A stretch of 64,000 nucleotides of DNA from Incurvaria masculella (Eukaryota > Arthropoda > Insecta > Lepidoptera > Incurvariidae): positions 20,978,501-21,042,500 of the forward strand of contig OX335651.1 of assembly GCA_946894095.1 (NCBI GenBank), written 5' to 3'. Under the pieces are notes generated by a model, which was not told the origin of the DNA, did no database searches, and saw only the letters and a program-made list of their open reading frames with translations. Shown here piece after piece: positions 31,560 to 43,108 of this stretch; within the stretch, counting starts at the first letter, position 1, and each line of letters starts with the position of its first letter. Both the position numbers and the translations under genes were made by a program.

Positions 31560-31900
31560 CGAAATGGTATCAACGTGCATTTATTTTAAGCGATGCTGTC
31601 GAAAGGGCTACGAGATCGTAGCGGTTCTACGTGGCGGTTGCGAGGATTACATCTCACAAGATGCCGTCGAAGGGTCTACGAGATCAATATGGATCTACGA
31701 GATATGGTTACGTGCATATTGTATTATATCGTATACCACTAGGAACGCGATATAGAAGTGGGTACACGTGATATTAACGTGCATTTATTTTAAGCGATGC
31801 CGTCTCCGTTTATGGATCTAAGAGATCGTAATTAATCTACGAGATATCGTTGTCTGCATAATAATATATCATATCTTATACCTCTAGGAAGGTGATCGCC
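31560..31900. repeat. Degenerate satellite block 3
   Basis: Two long units of the same satellite: ATCAACGTGCATTTATTTTA, AAGCGATGCTGTCGAAAGG, CTACGAGATCGTAGCGG, then GATGCCGTCGAAGGGTCTAC and ATATGGTTACGTGCATATTG. Compared with block 2 (29741-30111) the order is the same, so the array was one before the LINE and SINE insertions at 30112-31230. Confidence 0.75.
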
Positions 31901-32454
31901 GTGTAATTATAAATGTATAATATCGGTGATATAGTGTCGTGGGTGGACATTATGTTATGATTAGTTACATTAATTACAATTACCTTAAACAAAATCTGGA
32001 GGAATTCGTCCTCGATTCACTTATTTTTTTTTAAATGGAACAATAACGCGGTAGAAAATACTAAATATATCTGGACGGATAATATAATAGGCCGGAACGA
32101 TCGATGAATGAGATTTAATGATGCTTATAACAATTTGTAGATTACCGCAGTCGTTAAAGATGTTTGAAAACTTACGGCTTCTCACGCGGCGGGAGGAGAC
32201 ATTCTCCGACGTTTCGCGCTGATCGTTCAGCCCGTTGTGATCAGCTAATGATGCTATTTACAGAGCCTTATATTGTTTTTGCCGGTCTCAGATAAGCAGT
32301 TTTCCTATTTTGTATATATAACAGATGAAATATTTTAGGTTAAAAAAACATATAAACCTGTCTTGGAGGGCAATTATAGAGGCAGCAGTGTTAAATACAA
32401 GTTGCGCACTTTAATAAACTACAAGGCCGCTAATTATTCAGCAGTCTCACTCGA
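31901..32454. other. Intergenic; no gene seen
   Basis: Mostly AT-rich. Around 32200-32300 the sequence becomes less AT-rich with TGATCAGCTAATGATGC and TCAGATAAGC words, and may be part of the regulatory island that follows. Confidence 0.35.
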
Positions 32455-32700
32455 CTTATCTCCGCCCGCCCCGCTCTGCCGACGACAAGTTTATTTTTAC
32501 GTTTACTTAGGATCTGCTTAGGAAGCTTTTAGTGTGGCTCAGGCGGCGGAGACGGCAGTGGAGACGGTTGGCGGAGGCCGCACTCTCAAGCCCCCCTCGC
32601 GTATTACGACGCGTTGACAAATAAGCGCGCAATAACCGTAACTGTACCGGAGAAAGTGCGCAGGGCTGGGGCCGGGGAGGGTGGTGAGGCGCACCCACAT
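32455..32700. promoter_or_regulatory. GC-rich island
   Basis: It starts with CTTATCTCCGCCCGCCCCGC (a GATA-type word next to a GC box) and includes GCGTATTACGACGCGTTGAC, AATAAGCGCGCAATAACCG and a G-rich end. No coding frame is convincing. Confidence 0.3.
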
Positions 32701-34232
32701 AGCTTCCTTACTATTCTCTGCTTATTGTGAGCTGGCGGATCATCTCGATCTTCACTCTTGTTCTAACGTTGGTTCTCTTATTTAGGATGATTTATGTTTA
32801 TCTTCAAAAACCCGTCCTGTGTGAGTCCGGCCTTTATGTAGAGGGTTCCGGACGTTTTTTAGGAAAAGTATGATTACATTGTTTTTAGTCGCATAAGATC
32901 GCTAAACAATATTTGGTGTCATTGAAATGGCATATTATAGTATTTCAAAAATAAACAAAATTTGTAATGAAATGATTTAAGTGAATAGTATTTTTTTCGA
33001 TAGTTATCCTGCTTCAGATAACAGTCAATTGTAAAGAATTTGCAAGTAAAGCAAATTGGATCGTTTTGTTTACTAACGGTGAGACGACTCTACTTATTTA
33101 TCCTACATTTTTACTTAATTAACCTGACTGCTAGCTAAGATTTGATTTAACTTATATCAAGTCTCGCAAGGCCTATACTTATAAAAGTGTAGTGTTGCTA
33201 CTTAATTAACTAATATCGAATTATGGCCAAAGTTATAAACATGTGATCGTCTAATAAATTATGGGCTATGGAGATGAACTAATGGTCTCTCCTCGGCCGA
33301 CATTCCTGTCTGCTTTGATTTCTCCCGTGTTGATTGAGTGCGAAATTCAGATCACGATGCGAAGAATAATGGGCCACGTTAAGTACACCTATACAAACAC
33401 TTCATTCCGAGAACACACGATCGTAAAATTATCCGGCAACAAAAACAAAATCAATCTGTTAATAAACAGTGTAATGAAAGACCCTCACTCATCCTCAGTC
33501 CACTGCTTGTCACACCAATCCGCTACCTCGTACAGGTTATAGGTGTCCTCAGGAACACTGTCTTTCACTATCACAAACCTATATTATTCTCTCCCTAGCA
33601 CCGACACAGTTCACGCAACCACTGATGGAATATCGGAACACATTCAAAGTCCTCATTAAGAAATATTGCGTTCCCGCCCGTCGCTTCGTCACCGTGGCGC
33701 GCCGTACCGCCACCGTTCGAAACTGCTCGTCTCCTGCGCAGCAGCCCCCAACCACCCCGAAATCGTAATTTATCGTTTTTTCTCTAGAAGGGACGACGCT
33801 TTTGTCTTGTAGTTCTACGAAGCTCGCTGTGATTTTACCATATACAGATGCATACGTAGTTATCTAATAAATTTATTTGAGACAAGTTGATTCAACGGCT
33901 CGACGAACCCGTAGCTTGACACGACGGAATGACCGAGTTATATGATATGTAAATTGTTAAATATCGTTGAACTATGACAATGTTTTGTCAAAAAAACTGT
34001 TCGAGCTGAGTTACCGTGCATTCAATTTAGATAAAAATGTTATTTTACGCTATATCATCCAAGGAAATACTTTAGAAGATATCACCGATTTCAAATGTGC
34101 AACTTAAAATTGCTCGCAGCGAATCGGGCGATCTTGTTATAAAAGGGAACGTTTATATGTATGTTTAAACTCCTTTATATACTCCGAAAAGACTTGTATC
34201 CGATCAATAAGTAGCCCAATGGGCTGGTCCGA
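32701..34232. other. Intergenic; no gene seen
   Basis: Unique-looking sequence of moderate AT content. The 93-codon plus frame at 33261-33542 shows no recognisable motif. I see no repeats. Confidence 0.35.
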
Positions 34233-34280
34233 AATGGTACTAAATCTTCTAAAATACATTTTAGAAGATTTAGTACCATT
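34233..34280. repeat. Perfect 23-bp-arm palindrome
   Basis: AATGGTACTAAATCTTCTAA (and three more bases, 34233-34255) is followed after the two bases AC by its exact reverse complement (34258-34280). A nearly spacer-free perfect palindrome of this length can extrude as a cruciform and is unusual in unique DNA. Confidence 0.95.
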
Positions 34281-34717
34281 GTCGTAGAGCAGCCTTGCAT
34301 CTACGACAGACTCGCGAGGTCTACAGCTCACAGAGCCACTACTTTTTTCGTTTATTGACCGTATAAAGCGCTAGGGAAGCGTCTCAGTTTCAGTTTGGGC
34401 AAAATTATTATATATGTCCGGCTGTTCTCCTCTTCAGGTTGCATTTCTCAACCGATTCTCGTGCAATTTAGAAAAAAAAATACATTTTGTTTTTCGAAAA
34501 GACCTAAAGCGTTAGGTACTTAATACAGTGAGAAAAATGCAAGAAAGATAATAGGGTTTTGTTTTAAGGTGCGCGGTGCACCATTCTTCAGTTTCAAGCT
34601 ACGCAAAGACAGACTCGCGAAGACTACAGCTCAGAGAGCCACTTGTATTACTTGCATCACGTAGTCGTCGTCATATCAGAGTATTTGACAATCACGCTAG
34701 CGCAGACTAAATTGTAT

Positions 34718-34934
34718 ATGAAGTATGTAGAGAGCAATGAATTTCTCAGCGATCATCATTACGGCTTTCGTCGATGCGCGCGAAAATTATGGCAAAGGTA
34801 TGCCAATTGACTTCGATATCCCGAAAGCATTTGGTCGGGCCTGGCACAAGGTTTTGCTTTCCAAACTGCCTTCTTATGGTCATCCACCCGAGCTGTGTGA
34901 GTGGATCGCCGACGTTTTGATTTATTGCGAATAA
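34718..34934 (+). pseudogene. LINE reverse-transcriptase fragment (palm, motif A)
   Basis: One frame reads MKYVESNEFLSDHHYGFRRC. After a frameshift, another reads MPIDFDIPKAFGRAWHKVLL then SKLPSYGHPPELCEWIADVL. These are the 'LSDHQYGFR' entry and the 'SLDIAKAFDRVWHKALLSKLPSYGLPPELCDWIADFL' motif A region of non-LTR reverse transcriptases. The usual leucine and alanine positions are changed and the product ends at a stop after VLIYCE. It closely resembles the fragment at 51300-51577, so both come from the same LINE family. Confidence 0.8.
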
Positions 34935-35499
34935 TTTTTATGACGATGATAAAAATTTAATTTAAATGATTTATATTATCACTGAAAAAATAATTTTGAT
35001 TTTGTAATAAATAGACAACGAGGGATTAAAGAAATATATGGCATTAAATTTTTTTTAAATACGAACCGGCGATTTCATACTTTAATCCGTAATATTATAT
35101 TTTAATATTGTATTTTATGTTTAGAAAAAACTTAGTTTCAGTTGCTCTGGAAGTCCACCAAAATGTGTTGTGATCTCGTTTCACCTTTATTTCAAAAGAG
35201 ATTTTTCTCTGTGGACAGTATTTTGCCGTCGTATCGTAGGCCAACAACAGTGGCGGCCCTATTCGCTTAGGCTATCTGAAACGACATAGTCGACTTGACG
35301 GCGATTTAGTAACCTCCGTTGCGATAAATGAAATTGAAAAAAATTATCAGAAAATACATAGAATGCTCACAACGAAAGATAGAGGAATCTAAGCACTTCG
35401 CATCGCCACGTACGCACAACCACAGTGACTTCACAAAGCAACCGCCAAAATGGCCTCTCGATCGAGTTTCTCCGAACATATTGTGTCGCGTCACGTCAT
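34935..35499. other. AT-rich intergenic; no gene seen
   Basis: AT-rich until about 35200, then mixed sequence leading into a small GC island. No support for the overlapping frames at 35306-35661. Confidence 0.35.
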
Positions 35500-35600
35500 G
35501 TTCGGTACCGCCTCCTCCACCTCCGCGGCTGCCAACCGCCGCCGCCAACCGCTACCGCACCGCGCTTCCCTCCGCGCTGCCGCCCATCTCCCGCTGAGGC
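35500..35600. promoter_or_regulatory. Small GC-rich island
   Basis: CCGCCTCCTCCACCTCCGC and CCGCCGCCAACCGC words are bounded on both sides by AT-rich DNA. The three plus-strand frames through it (35328-35597, 35425-35661, 35450-35650) conflict with each other. Confidence 0.25.
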
Positions 35601-37084
35601 CGACAATTATTATATTAGCTGGCGCTTTAGGCTGGGTTTATATTATGTGAAGCTCCAATGAAAACGACATTTAGCGCTAGTACTATTTTTGTATATTGAC
35701 TGAGTCAATAAGTCTAATCGGCGGAATGTCAAAAGATAAGAAAGCGACTATCCAACTTCAAATTTAATTTGTATCAAAAACCTTTCGAGTTAACTGGAAG
35801 TATTTTGTTTTAAAGTGTCCATTTATTGAGTACAGAATTCTGAACAACAGGCTCGTTAAATACACAAGTTGCATAGCGAACTCGAGTTGCATGGTCAGGC
35901 AGACGAGGGAGGAACAGTCGGCGCGGGACTACGGAGTGTGACAGATTATATAAGCAGCTGAGAAGAATGGATTCGCTCGGCGACCAAGGATATGTTCGGG
36001 CTGGCTGTTCCGTACATTCCGAATAGAAAAGAACCAACAATCTCGTTCTGGCTGACATAATGACAGTTCTGTGCTAAGACTTGTGGTGTTTCCGCTGACC
36101 CAAAACGAGTTCCATATTGTTCTTACTGTTCTACCTCGCTGAGGTAGAACACGCAATCAGAACAAGATCTGTCAACGATGACTTAAACATTCATCTCCTG
36201 CAAACTATCTGCGTCGAGTTGGATTCCGTAAAGATTGAACATTAGGTAAGTTTTAAATTAAATTGAGTATATTTAAAATGTTTGATATTATGCGTCGCTC
36301 ATGTGGGATTAGGAGGTTTGCTGTCTGTCCTTTTATGCGTTCCGTTTGGATCATTGTTCCACGCTCGTCACGCCGTCCTATAATGGAAAGAACAGGAGAG
36401 AATAAAACAAGTTGTGCTCGAACAGAATCCGTGTGTTTGATGTCCCGGCGCGTGTGCCGCGCGGGGGACTGCGGGTGCGGAGGGAGATGAAGGCGGAACG
36501 AAACCCTTTGAGCGCGGTAATCTCGTGAGGAGAATGCGAAGAGACGTCGCCGTCGCTGCGATGGCCGTTATTGTTGTCTCGAGTAATATTTTTCCGGACG
36601 TTCTCTCTCTCGGCCACGTTGTTGCGACACGAGTGAAGGGTGATTAAAACATACCTCTGTTTTCTAGAACGCGAATACTTCATTTTTATCGAGCCAATTT
36701 CAAGAATATTTTACTTTATACACTTTACACACAGTTATATAGGTTAAAGAAATGTAGATCTTGAACTGTGGTTTAGTAATTCACTAAAACATGATAAGAT
36801 TTGCATTATCAGCAAACCGGATGGAATAGATATGTCGCGCCACAAGCGCTTACATAGATCTCGTGTCTAGTGTGCGAGACGATGTCTCCGGTGATTGGCA
36901 GCCCCACTTGACCCGCGCCTGGTTGGTCAGCCATCGCACCTCGTGTGGCTGCGCTGCCAGGCACACTTCCCAAATGTCGTGGCGTCGAAATTTGGTCCGA
37001 TTCTCTAAATTCTGTGAAAACTATAACACGTACATAAAAATAGAGGATGTTGGAAATCCAATATCGGAATCATGTACAACTCTG
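35601..37084. other. Intergenic; hairpin, donor-like site, GC patch
   Basis: GTTCTACCTC (36129-36138) pairs with GAGGTAGAAC (36141-36150). At 36243 there is a strong splice-donor-like AGGTAAGTT, but no coding exon leads into it. A GC-rich patch lies at 36440-36560. The frames at 36378-36683 and 36863-37189 have no family match that I can name. Confidence 0.35.
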
Positions 37085-37290
37085 CATCACCATGATTCGA
37101 AACCGAAGACGGAGTGTCTCAAGGCTCAATCATTGCTCGTATGCTGTTCATTATTTTTATCAATGATATTGCAAAAAACACTATCCTAGTACTTCTTACG
37201 AATACGATAGTTTGTTATTCTGACGATGCAAATGTTATCGTGTCAGATAATTGTATTGAAACACTTCTAACAAAAAACGACGAAAATATT
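37085..37290 (+). pseudogene. LINE reverse-transcriptase fragment (catalytic motif region)
   Basis: One frame reads ETEDGVSQGSIIARMLFIIF then INDIAKNTILV and VCYSDDANVIVSDNC. This matches the 'GVPQGSVLSPLLF.IFINDI' and 'YADDTxVIVSD' palm motifs of non-LTR reverse transcriptases, with the first tyrosine-alanine of YADD changed to YSDD. Stops follow soon after. It probably belongs to the same LINE family as 34718-34934, with the 2 kb between them replaced or decayed. Confidence 0.75.
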
Positions 37291-37554
37291 TGAGGAGTTG
37301 TGAATATGGTTCGCAGCAAATGTATTAATGTTAAATGTTGCCAGAACACACTGTGTACATTTTAAGACAAGAAATACTAAACACTAAATTAATGATGAGA
37401 TGCTTTTCGAATACTACGATGAAGTGATAACTTTTCCAACATCTACTATATTTTTAGACTTCTAGATATTGGGACGCACACATACAAAACGTTCATGATA
37501 CATTGGCAAAAGCTTGATACTGCCTAGACGCTGTGACTTAGATTTCCTAATTTT

Positions 37555-37885
37555 TTTTATGTAACTGGGCATGGATGGCTAATACCGAGCTGACCGTCAG
37601 ATATTAGCCTAACACACCACAAGGGAACTAGGTGCCATACCAGGACCTTCCTTATATTTCTCGGCTACAGTGTACTGGATGGTAAACACGAACAATATTC
37701 ATTGCCGTTTTGACCATCGTTCTTTCAATGCGATGGTACCAACCCGGGCAGGATTAACCCTACCACCTAGCAAGTAAGGAAAGGGACCTACAGTTTTACG
37801 TGGAATCCGAACCACGGCCAGCCTCAACGGTTGTAAATGGTCACCCATCCAGAACCTAACCGCGCTCAGAGGTGCTTCCCGAGCT
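37555..37885 (-). mobile_element. 5S-type SINE, nearly complete inverted copy
   Basis: Read on the minus strand it gives GGTTCTGGATGGGTGACCAT (5S C-box side), GGCTGGCCGTGGTTCGGATT, GGTTGGTACCATCGCATTGA, AGGAAGGTCCTGGTATGGCA and TAGCCATCCATGCCCAGTTA. This is the full body of the family with a short 3' tail. The head before the C-box is degenerate (GAGCGCGGTTAGG). It lies just downstream of a LINE fragment in the opposite orientation. Confidence 0.8.
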
Positions 37886-37989
37886 TATCGAATCGCAAGA
37901 ACGTTTGATAAATTCTTTTAAAAAGAAGGTATTGTTTCAGCAAAAAAATATTTCTATGTCGAGCTCCTTGAGGTCAATATTTCATCCTA

Positions 37990-38600
37990 TCCATCCAGCA
38001 TGGACGCTTGCTGGATGGAAAAGGAGACGGGGGACCAATACGGAGTCCTCAAAGCGTCCGCCGCCACTCCTCGTCTCTAATGGCTTATTCATCGGAAGCA
38101 CGGAGTGACCGAGCGGACACCAAGTTGATATGAGGCTGGAGAGGGTCGCAACTCCGTCCTGTCGCCTCACTCCCTCACACACGTACACACGACGCGCGCC
38201 GGAAAGTAGCTACTTAATTGACTTTTGAAACCGCAACAACTTTCCCTTGAACCGAAACCTTGCGCTCACTGCCTGCGGCCGCACTCCGTGACTTTTTGCT
38301 GGGCGGGCGGTGACGTTGGATTTTAGGAAGGAGTGGGGGTGTGGGGGGGGCGGAGGCGCGTGACTCGGCGCGAAGTTGTTCCGGCGGGAGGGCGGCGACG
38401 GCGGCGCGCGGGGGTGGGTGCGTTCCACGAACTAGTTCACGAAAACAAGCAGAAACTAACTAGAGAGGGTGTCGCGGCGGTATGTTACGGTGTTGGCGGA
38501 AAAACCTTTAGCAGCAAAATGCTCGTGTAACGTACTCGCCCGCCGCACCGCCGGCCGCTTCCGCTGGCAGACCCACCGCATTCATTGGACTATTACTAAT
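37990..38600. promoter_or_regulatory. GC-rich island cluster
   Basis: It includes CAAAGCGTCCGCCGCCACTC, a TTAATTGAC homeodomain-like word (38214-38222), GGCGGGCGGTGACG and a GTGGGGGTGTGGGGGGGGCGG run. The cores are separated by unique-looking DNA. Frames of 65-78 codons here do not agree between strands. A candidate regulatory region on composition and motif grounds. Confidence 0.3.
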
Positions 38601-39624
38601 CCTCTTACGCCTTCGTTTGCATTCACATCATTTCTGTTAGCCAAATAGTATATATAAAAAATCTCAAAAGGGGTGGTAAGTCAGCTTCCTTCTTCCTAAA
38701 CATTTTGTGAAGGTTAATTTTATTTTCGACATGTGTAAATCCTACGCTAGCGCCCTAACATACAGTGCTTCAGTGCCAACCATCGAAGTTATAAAATTCC
38801 ACCGAGTGCCGCGAGCCTCAGGTGATTTCCACAAGACAGGAGATTACGAAATCCAAACGTGTCGGCTGTATACATTCTTGGAAGAATCGCGTCCTATAAA
38901 TCATGATTTGCGTCCGTGTCGTAGCGCAGAGATTGGGAAGGGCGGGGTCGCGGGGTCGCGGGGGTGACGCGAGGTACCGCGATATGTGAAAACTTATCCT
39001 CTCTAGACAATGTGATACAGAAGCTTAAGTTAATATTGCTTTCGAGTCATTGCAAGCTTATTGTTCTATTACAATTATTTATAATAAACGAAAAATATTT
39101 CAGGTATTTCACATAAATACTTCTATAAAGTAGTGCTAATACTGGGTGGCCAACAAAGCAAATTCTGATTTTGGGGTCAGGTTTTCCAGCCAACGGCCAG
39201 AGCAAACTGGCCGTGTTCTCTTTAATGTATAAGTTTTATCGGATACTTATTTGTTAAAGTTTGTATTATTTAGGGATCGCGACCAAAATGGTTAAGGAGA
39301 TATATTTGTAGAAATGACGAATTGTCCCTTTGTAAATCCGGCCATCTGTTTGATATTAATCTTTACAAATATATTAGTTGCGGTACCCGGCCCTGCTCGG
39401 GTAATGGATTATGACGGACTGAACTATTTCCTGGATGAAAGGTAACCCGCAGTGCCGATCAAAAAAGCTGCTCCACGAAATTGTATACGAATGGTGTGAA
39501 ACATTTTCTGATTAGCCCAGCGAGTGATCCTGTGCAGTTTGGAGGCGCGATAAGAAACATTCAATATTTTTCGATATTCTTGATGTTTTTTTTCTTAATA
39601 TGTGCCCCTGAAACTCCTTTTTTC
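38601..39624. other. Intergenic; no gene seen
   Basis: It contains a GGGGTCGCGGGGTCGCGGGG run (38944-38964) and, at 39376-39402, the repeat scrap GCGGTACCCGGCCCTGCTCG. The 86-codon plus frame at 38707-38967 starts well (MKVNFIFDMCKSYASALTYS) but has no recognisable family and ends in the G-rich run. Confidence 0.35.
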
Positions 39625-39835
39625 ACTGGCACATTGAGATGGATGTAAAACACGTACAATTTTCATTGCCACTTTCATCATCTTTCCGTAAATGATATGG
39701 TATTTACCAACCTAGGTCGGATCAAACCTAGTAAATAAGGAAGAGGACCTAAAGTCTTATGTAGGATTCGAACAACGGCAACATCTAAAATGGTCTCCCA
39801 TCGGGAACCCGAACACGCCCAGAGATGTCATACGT
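39625..39835 (-). mobile_element. 5S-type SINE, old inverted copy
   Basis: On the minus strand: TCCCGATGGGAGACCATTTT (5S C-box side), GTTGTTCGAATCCTACATAA, CTAGGTTTGATCCGACCTAG and GTACGTGTTTTACATCCATC. Order and spacing follow 19521-19915, but many positions differ, so this is one of the oldest copies here. Confidence 0.65.
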
Positions 39836-40024
39836 AGATACTATCCACATATAAATCGGACGAGAAATTAGTAAGTTATGAGAACTTACTCTACTGGTCA
39901 CCCCTATTGTAATTAAGAGTGATGTACTTCGCCAGGATGTTTGGTTGATGCAAGAGCATTCCGTTCAGTATATTTTTGCAATCATTTAACAACCATTGCT
40001 TACTCTTCTGGTCATGTAGGCTAC

Positions 40025-40115
40025 CTTTTATGATTAGAATCAGGTTAGACGTAGATACAAACCGCGAATTGGGAAAATATTTTTCAAAAGCATTTAATCC
40101 CACTGGTCACGCCTC
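40025..40115. repeat. Dispersed repeat, 'GATTTAGATGCGG' family, copy 3
   Basis: GATTAGAATCAGGTTAGACG then TAGATACAAACCGCGAATTG, and later CACTGGTCACGCCTCTG. Same orientation as 25680-25800. A more diverged piece may lie at 39838-39900. Confidence 0.55.
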
Positions 40116-40239
40116 TGTGATTCAAACATATATTTATTATATATCTACAACAATAAATCATAAACAATCAACGTAAATAAGCTCGATCGAATTCCGTATG
40201 GGACAAGACTATTGCAAAGGAAGCCGATGGTGCGATTGC

Positions 40240-40345
40240 GCGGGAATCGCGGGATGGTACCTTCGGCTCTTGTCGGGAATGTTCGGTTAGATTCGGGGAG
40301 CCGCCCCCTCCGCTGCCCCCCCCCCCCGCCGGCGCCGCGCTATTA
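40240..40345. promoter_or_regulatory. Small GC-rich island
   Basis: GGGAGCCGCCCCCTCCGCTG followed by a run of about 12 C and GCCGGCGCCGCGC. The upstream flank CGCGGGAATCGCGGGATGG is also CpG-rich. The TATTAATTCG word that follows is a possible homeodomain-type site. Confidence 0.25.
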
Positions 40346-41159
40346 ATTCGTTTTTGCTTACCGTTCTCCTTGGCTACTTTTCGTTTTGATAAGCTCCTAA
40401 GGGTCGTAGCGTGATATAGCCTATAAACCTTCCTCTTGAATCACTCTATCTGCTGCTGAAAACTGCATTAAAATCTGTTGAGTAGTTCAAAAGATCTATG
40501 CGAACAGACAGAAAAAGCGACTTCAATTTTACTGTGTAAAGAAAAGAAGAAAGAAGATAAAAGAAAGTCAGGTTAGTTACACCATTTATAACTAAAGACC
40601 GGCTCAACCGATTTTTATAATCTGAGTAGTTTGTATTTGTCTCTGCCCCTAATAGAAAATATATTGGCCGTTTCATACATTTAGTATGGAACGGCTTTTT
40701 TGATGATATATCGGAAACAGATTGACTCATTTCGATAAACTTTTTTACCTTCGTCTCGGCCTCGAGAAGTTTCCTCGCGCATTGGAAATATTTGAAAATT
40801 AAAAATTAATTAAATATGTATGCAACGCCATACGTACAGGACAAAAACAAAAAAGAAACAAACTGAACAACGCGTTGTACGCTGGTTCTACGAAAGTAAA
40901 GGGGAAATAATTGGGAATGTTTTTCAATACTTGAGTTGTTCCGTATTCGCCACTTATTTCCAAAAAAATCAAGCGTGGAGTAATGAAATTCAGTGAAGTC
41001 CATCAAATAAAGATGTTTATATCACATAAGGCAGCGATATGGCGGTTAAACTATATTACTTAACGTATATTTTGGTTTTCAAACCTTAGATTTTTCATCT
41101 AAGGTTCAAACTCCAAACTGCCACGATGCAATCACAAACAACCAAGTTGGTCGACAAAC
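40346..41159. other. Intergenic; no gene seen
   Basis: AT-rich. A TAGATTTTTCATCTAAGG hairpin (about 41086-41104) precedes the Helitron relic. The minus-strand frames at 40446-40730 and 40806-41006 have no recognisable features. Confidence 0.35.
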
Positions 41160-41700
41160 ATGCGAGTTGCGGTGCTAAGCGATCCATCAGTCGAACACAA
41201 TGATGTCGAATATCTCTGCATGCGATTGCTGACTGTCGGTAAAGGCCGTGCTCCTGTCGATGAATCGAACGGATTGATTACGTTTTCGCCATTTTTTTGC
41301 AATATCGTCACAACCAAGGACGATCTCATTAGGTCCGGAACAACATTGCTAACCACAAACATCAGAATTTGTTTAATGAATGGGCAATTATCGCGGAAAA
41401 AAACAGATATATGAATCACTACAACTTCACAATTCAAAATAAAATCGTTAGTCGATTGCATTTCTTAAGATTTATCGTCACTGTAACAAACGCAGACGTA
41501 GGAACCAACTCTAACTGAAACACTGAGTATTTATTAAAACTGAATTATGGCTCGGTAGGCATCGAGGGGCGAAATCGGAATCTACCAAAACTGTGTAACG
41601 GAATGCGTTTGGTGGTGAGACAACTAATGGGCAATGTGATTCGGTTGCGGTAAGGCGGTAAGAAGTTCGCCGGGTCAGCTAGGATTATATAGATTACCTC
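41160..41700 (+). pseudogene. Decayed Helitron helicase fragment, lineage 2, second copy
   Basis: The plus-strand frame 41160-41414 reads LLTVGKGRAPVDESNGLITF and SPFFCNIVTTKDDLI. This resembles the helicase segment 'LL.IG.G..P.D...G.I.LP..FCN.V.S..ELI'. After stops and shifts, bases 41560-41630 read NLPKLCNGMRLVVRQLMGNV then IRLR, the strongly conserved 'PRLCNGTRLVVKxLMxNVIEATI' motif. The order of the two pieces is correct for one protein, so this is an internally decayed copy of the same lineage as 22892-23137. Both differ from the intact protein at 57234-62771. Confidence 0.75.
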
Positions 41701-41868
41701 AAGAAATATTTCAAGGTCGGGCATATTGCGCAAATATTTAAAAAAAACCTTGGCGCCAAAATGTTGAGATCCGAAAGCCGCCCAAAGACGCCCTCGTGCC
41801 TCTCTAGGTGTTCAGGGGGCCGAGATCGAGGAATTGTTAGAGCGAAGGGGGGGTTAGGACATGTCCAG

Positions 41869-43108
41869 CGGGCCGATTGTGTAACAACGACTATCGCTGC
41901 TAACAGTTCATCGTAAACAACAATTTGCGGCTACCGATAAACACAGAATGCGATTTCCTAACTTTTAACCGCAGTGATGTTGAGCTATCGTAAAAGTTTT
42001 CGTCGATCTATCGTGTCGACCTTCCTTTGGTTTGACATTTCAATCGAACAAAACACGTCTCTGCATTATAAGAGTTGTGTCACGCTCTATTATGAAAGGA
42101 TGTGGAGAGATGGAACGAGAATACTTCAAAGTGGAGTTCATTTTATGGGTTAACATATTTTTGGCGAACAATATTTAATCGTCCTTATTTACTTAGCCAG
42201 AATTTAGTTATTACAATGATTGTAATATATTTTACAATTTAGAGACTATTACGAAATGTTTGATTAATTAAATGTTTGACTAGGCACTAATAAAAGTTAT
42301 TATCAGTTTTATAACATGAAGATTTTCCTTATGTAATTTATTTGTCTACTATACCACCTTTTCGAATAAAAATGTGGTTGCTTTAAAAACGATACGCCAA
42401 AATTGGCGCCAAACATCGGAATTTAATGAATTATTTCTAATGCTTTATGTACCGAAAAACGTAAAGCATTGAATTAGTGAGTGTTTGGTGTGCCTGCAAC
42501 TGAAACAGAATTTTGAGATGGAGTCCCGGCGAGTGGAGTGCGATCGAGTGGCGGAGAGAGTCAAAATTGATGTCTTTACACAATATTCATAAAACAAAAA
42601 CACGCTTGTGTTTATTGCACGCCAACTAGACTCAAATAGCACTGCAATCATAATGGTTGATTAAGTATTGTGCATTTTTCGATTGTAAATATACTTCTAC
42701 TCGGAACAATATTTATTTAATATTCACAATTTCCATTAAGCAAATTGGTGGCGAAGATGTCACTAGTTTATCGTTTAACACATTAAACCACTCTTTCAAT
42801 CACAAAACCCTATAAAACACTAAAAAATCATAAAAACCTTGAATGTTACTTAACTAGCAATAGGGTTCGACACAACTGTTGTAATAGCAGCAAAGATGTT
42901 AAAATTATCTGTCAAAAGCAAACGTTAAAAGTTACGCGATCGCAACCAACTGTCAAATGTATGGGTGTCGATCTATTTTTAGCGTCAGTGTGGTTGGAAA
43001 AGTAGCGTTAATAATACTCTCGCAAACCGAGCATCGGCGATCGCATTCGATCGTTAGGTGTCAAATTTCGGTCGTTGCTAGCGGTAACGCTGTTCGGCAA
43101 TAAGGCCG
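41869..43108. mobile_element. Tandem ~1.24-kb element, copy 1
   Basis: The left end is GCGGGCCGATTGTGTAACAA followed by CGACTATCGCTGCTAACAG. The right end on the other strand is GCGGCCTTATTGCCGAACAG followed by CGTTACCGCTAGC. The two are imperfect inverted repeats of about 40 bp. The interior is AT-rich with a 68-codon minus frame (42445-42651). That frame differs from its twin in copy 2 at 9 of 68 residues, so it is not under visible protein constraint. I interpret the unit as a non-autonomous DNA transposon. Confidence 0.7.

Noticed and set aside
27306..31900. CRISPR array
   Set aside because: Repeats are degenerate and irregularly spaced, the spacers are not unique, and the genome is eukaryotic.
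36129..36150. let-7-like microRNA because of GAGGTAG
   Set aside because: Only a 10-bp palindrome; the rest of the mature let-7 sequence and a precursor-length stem are absent.
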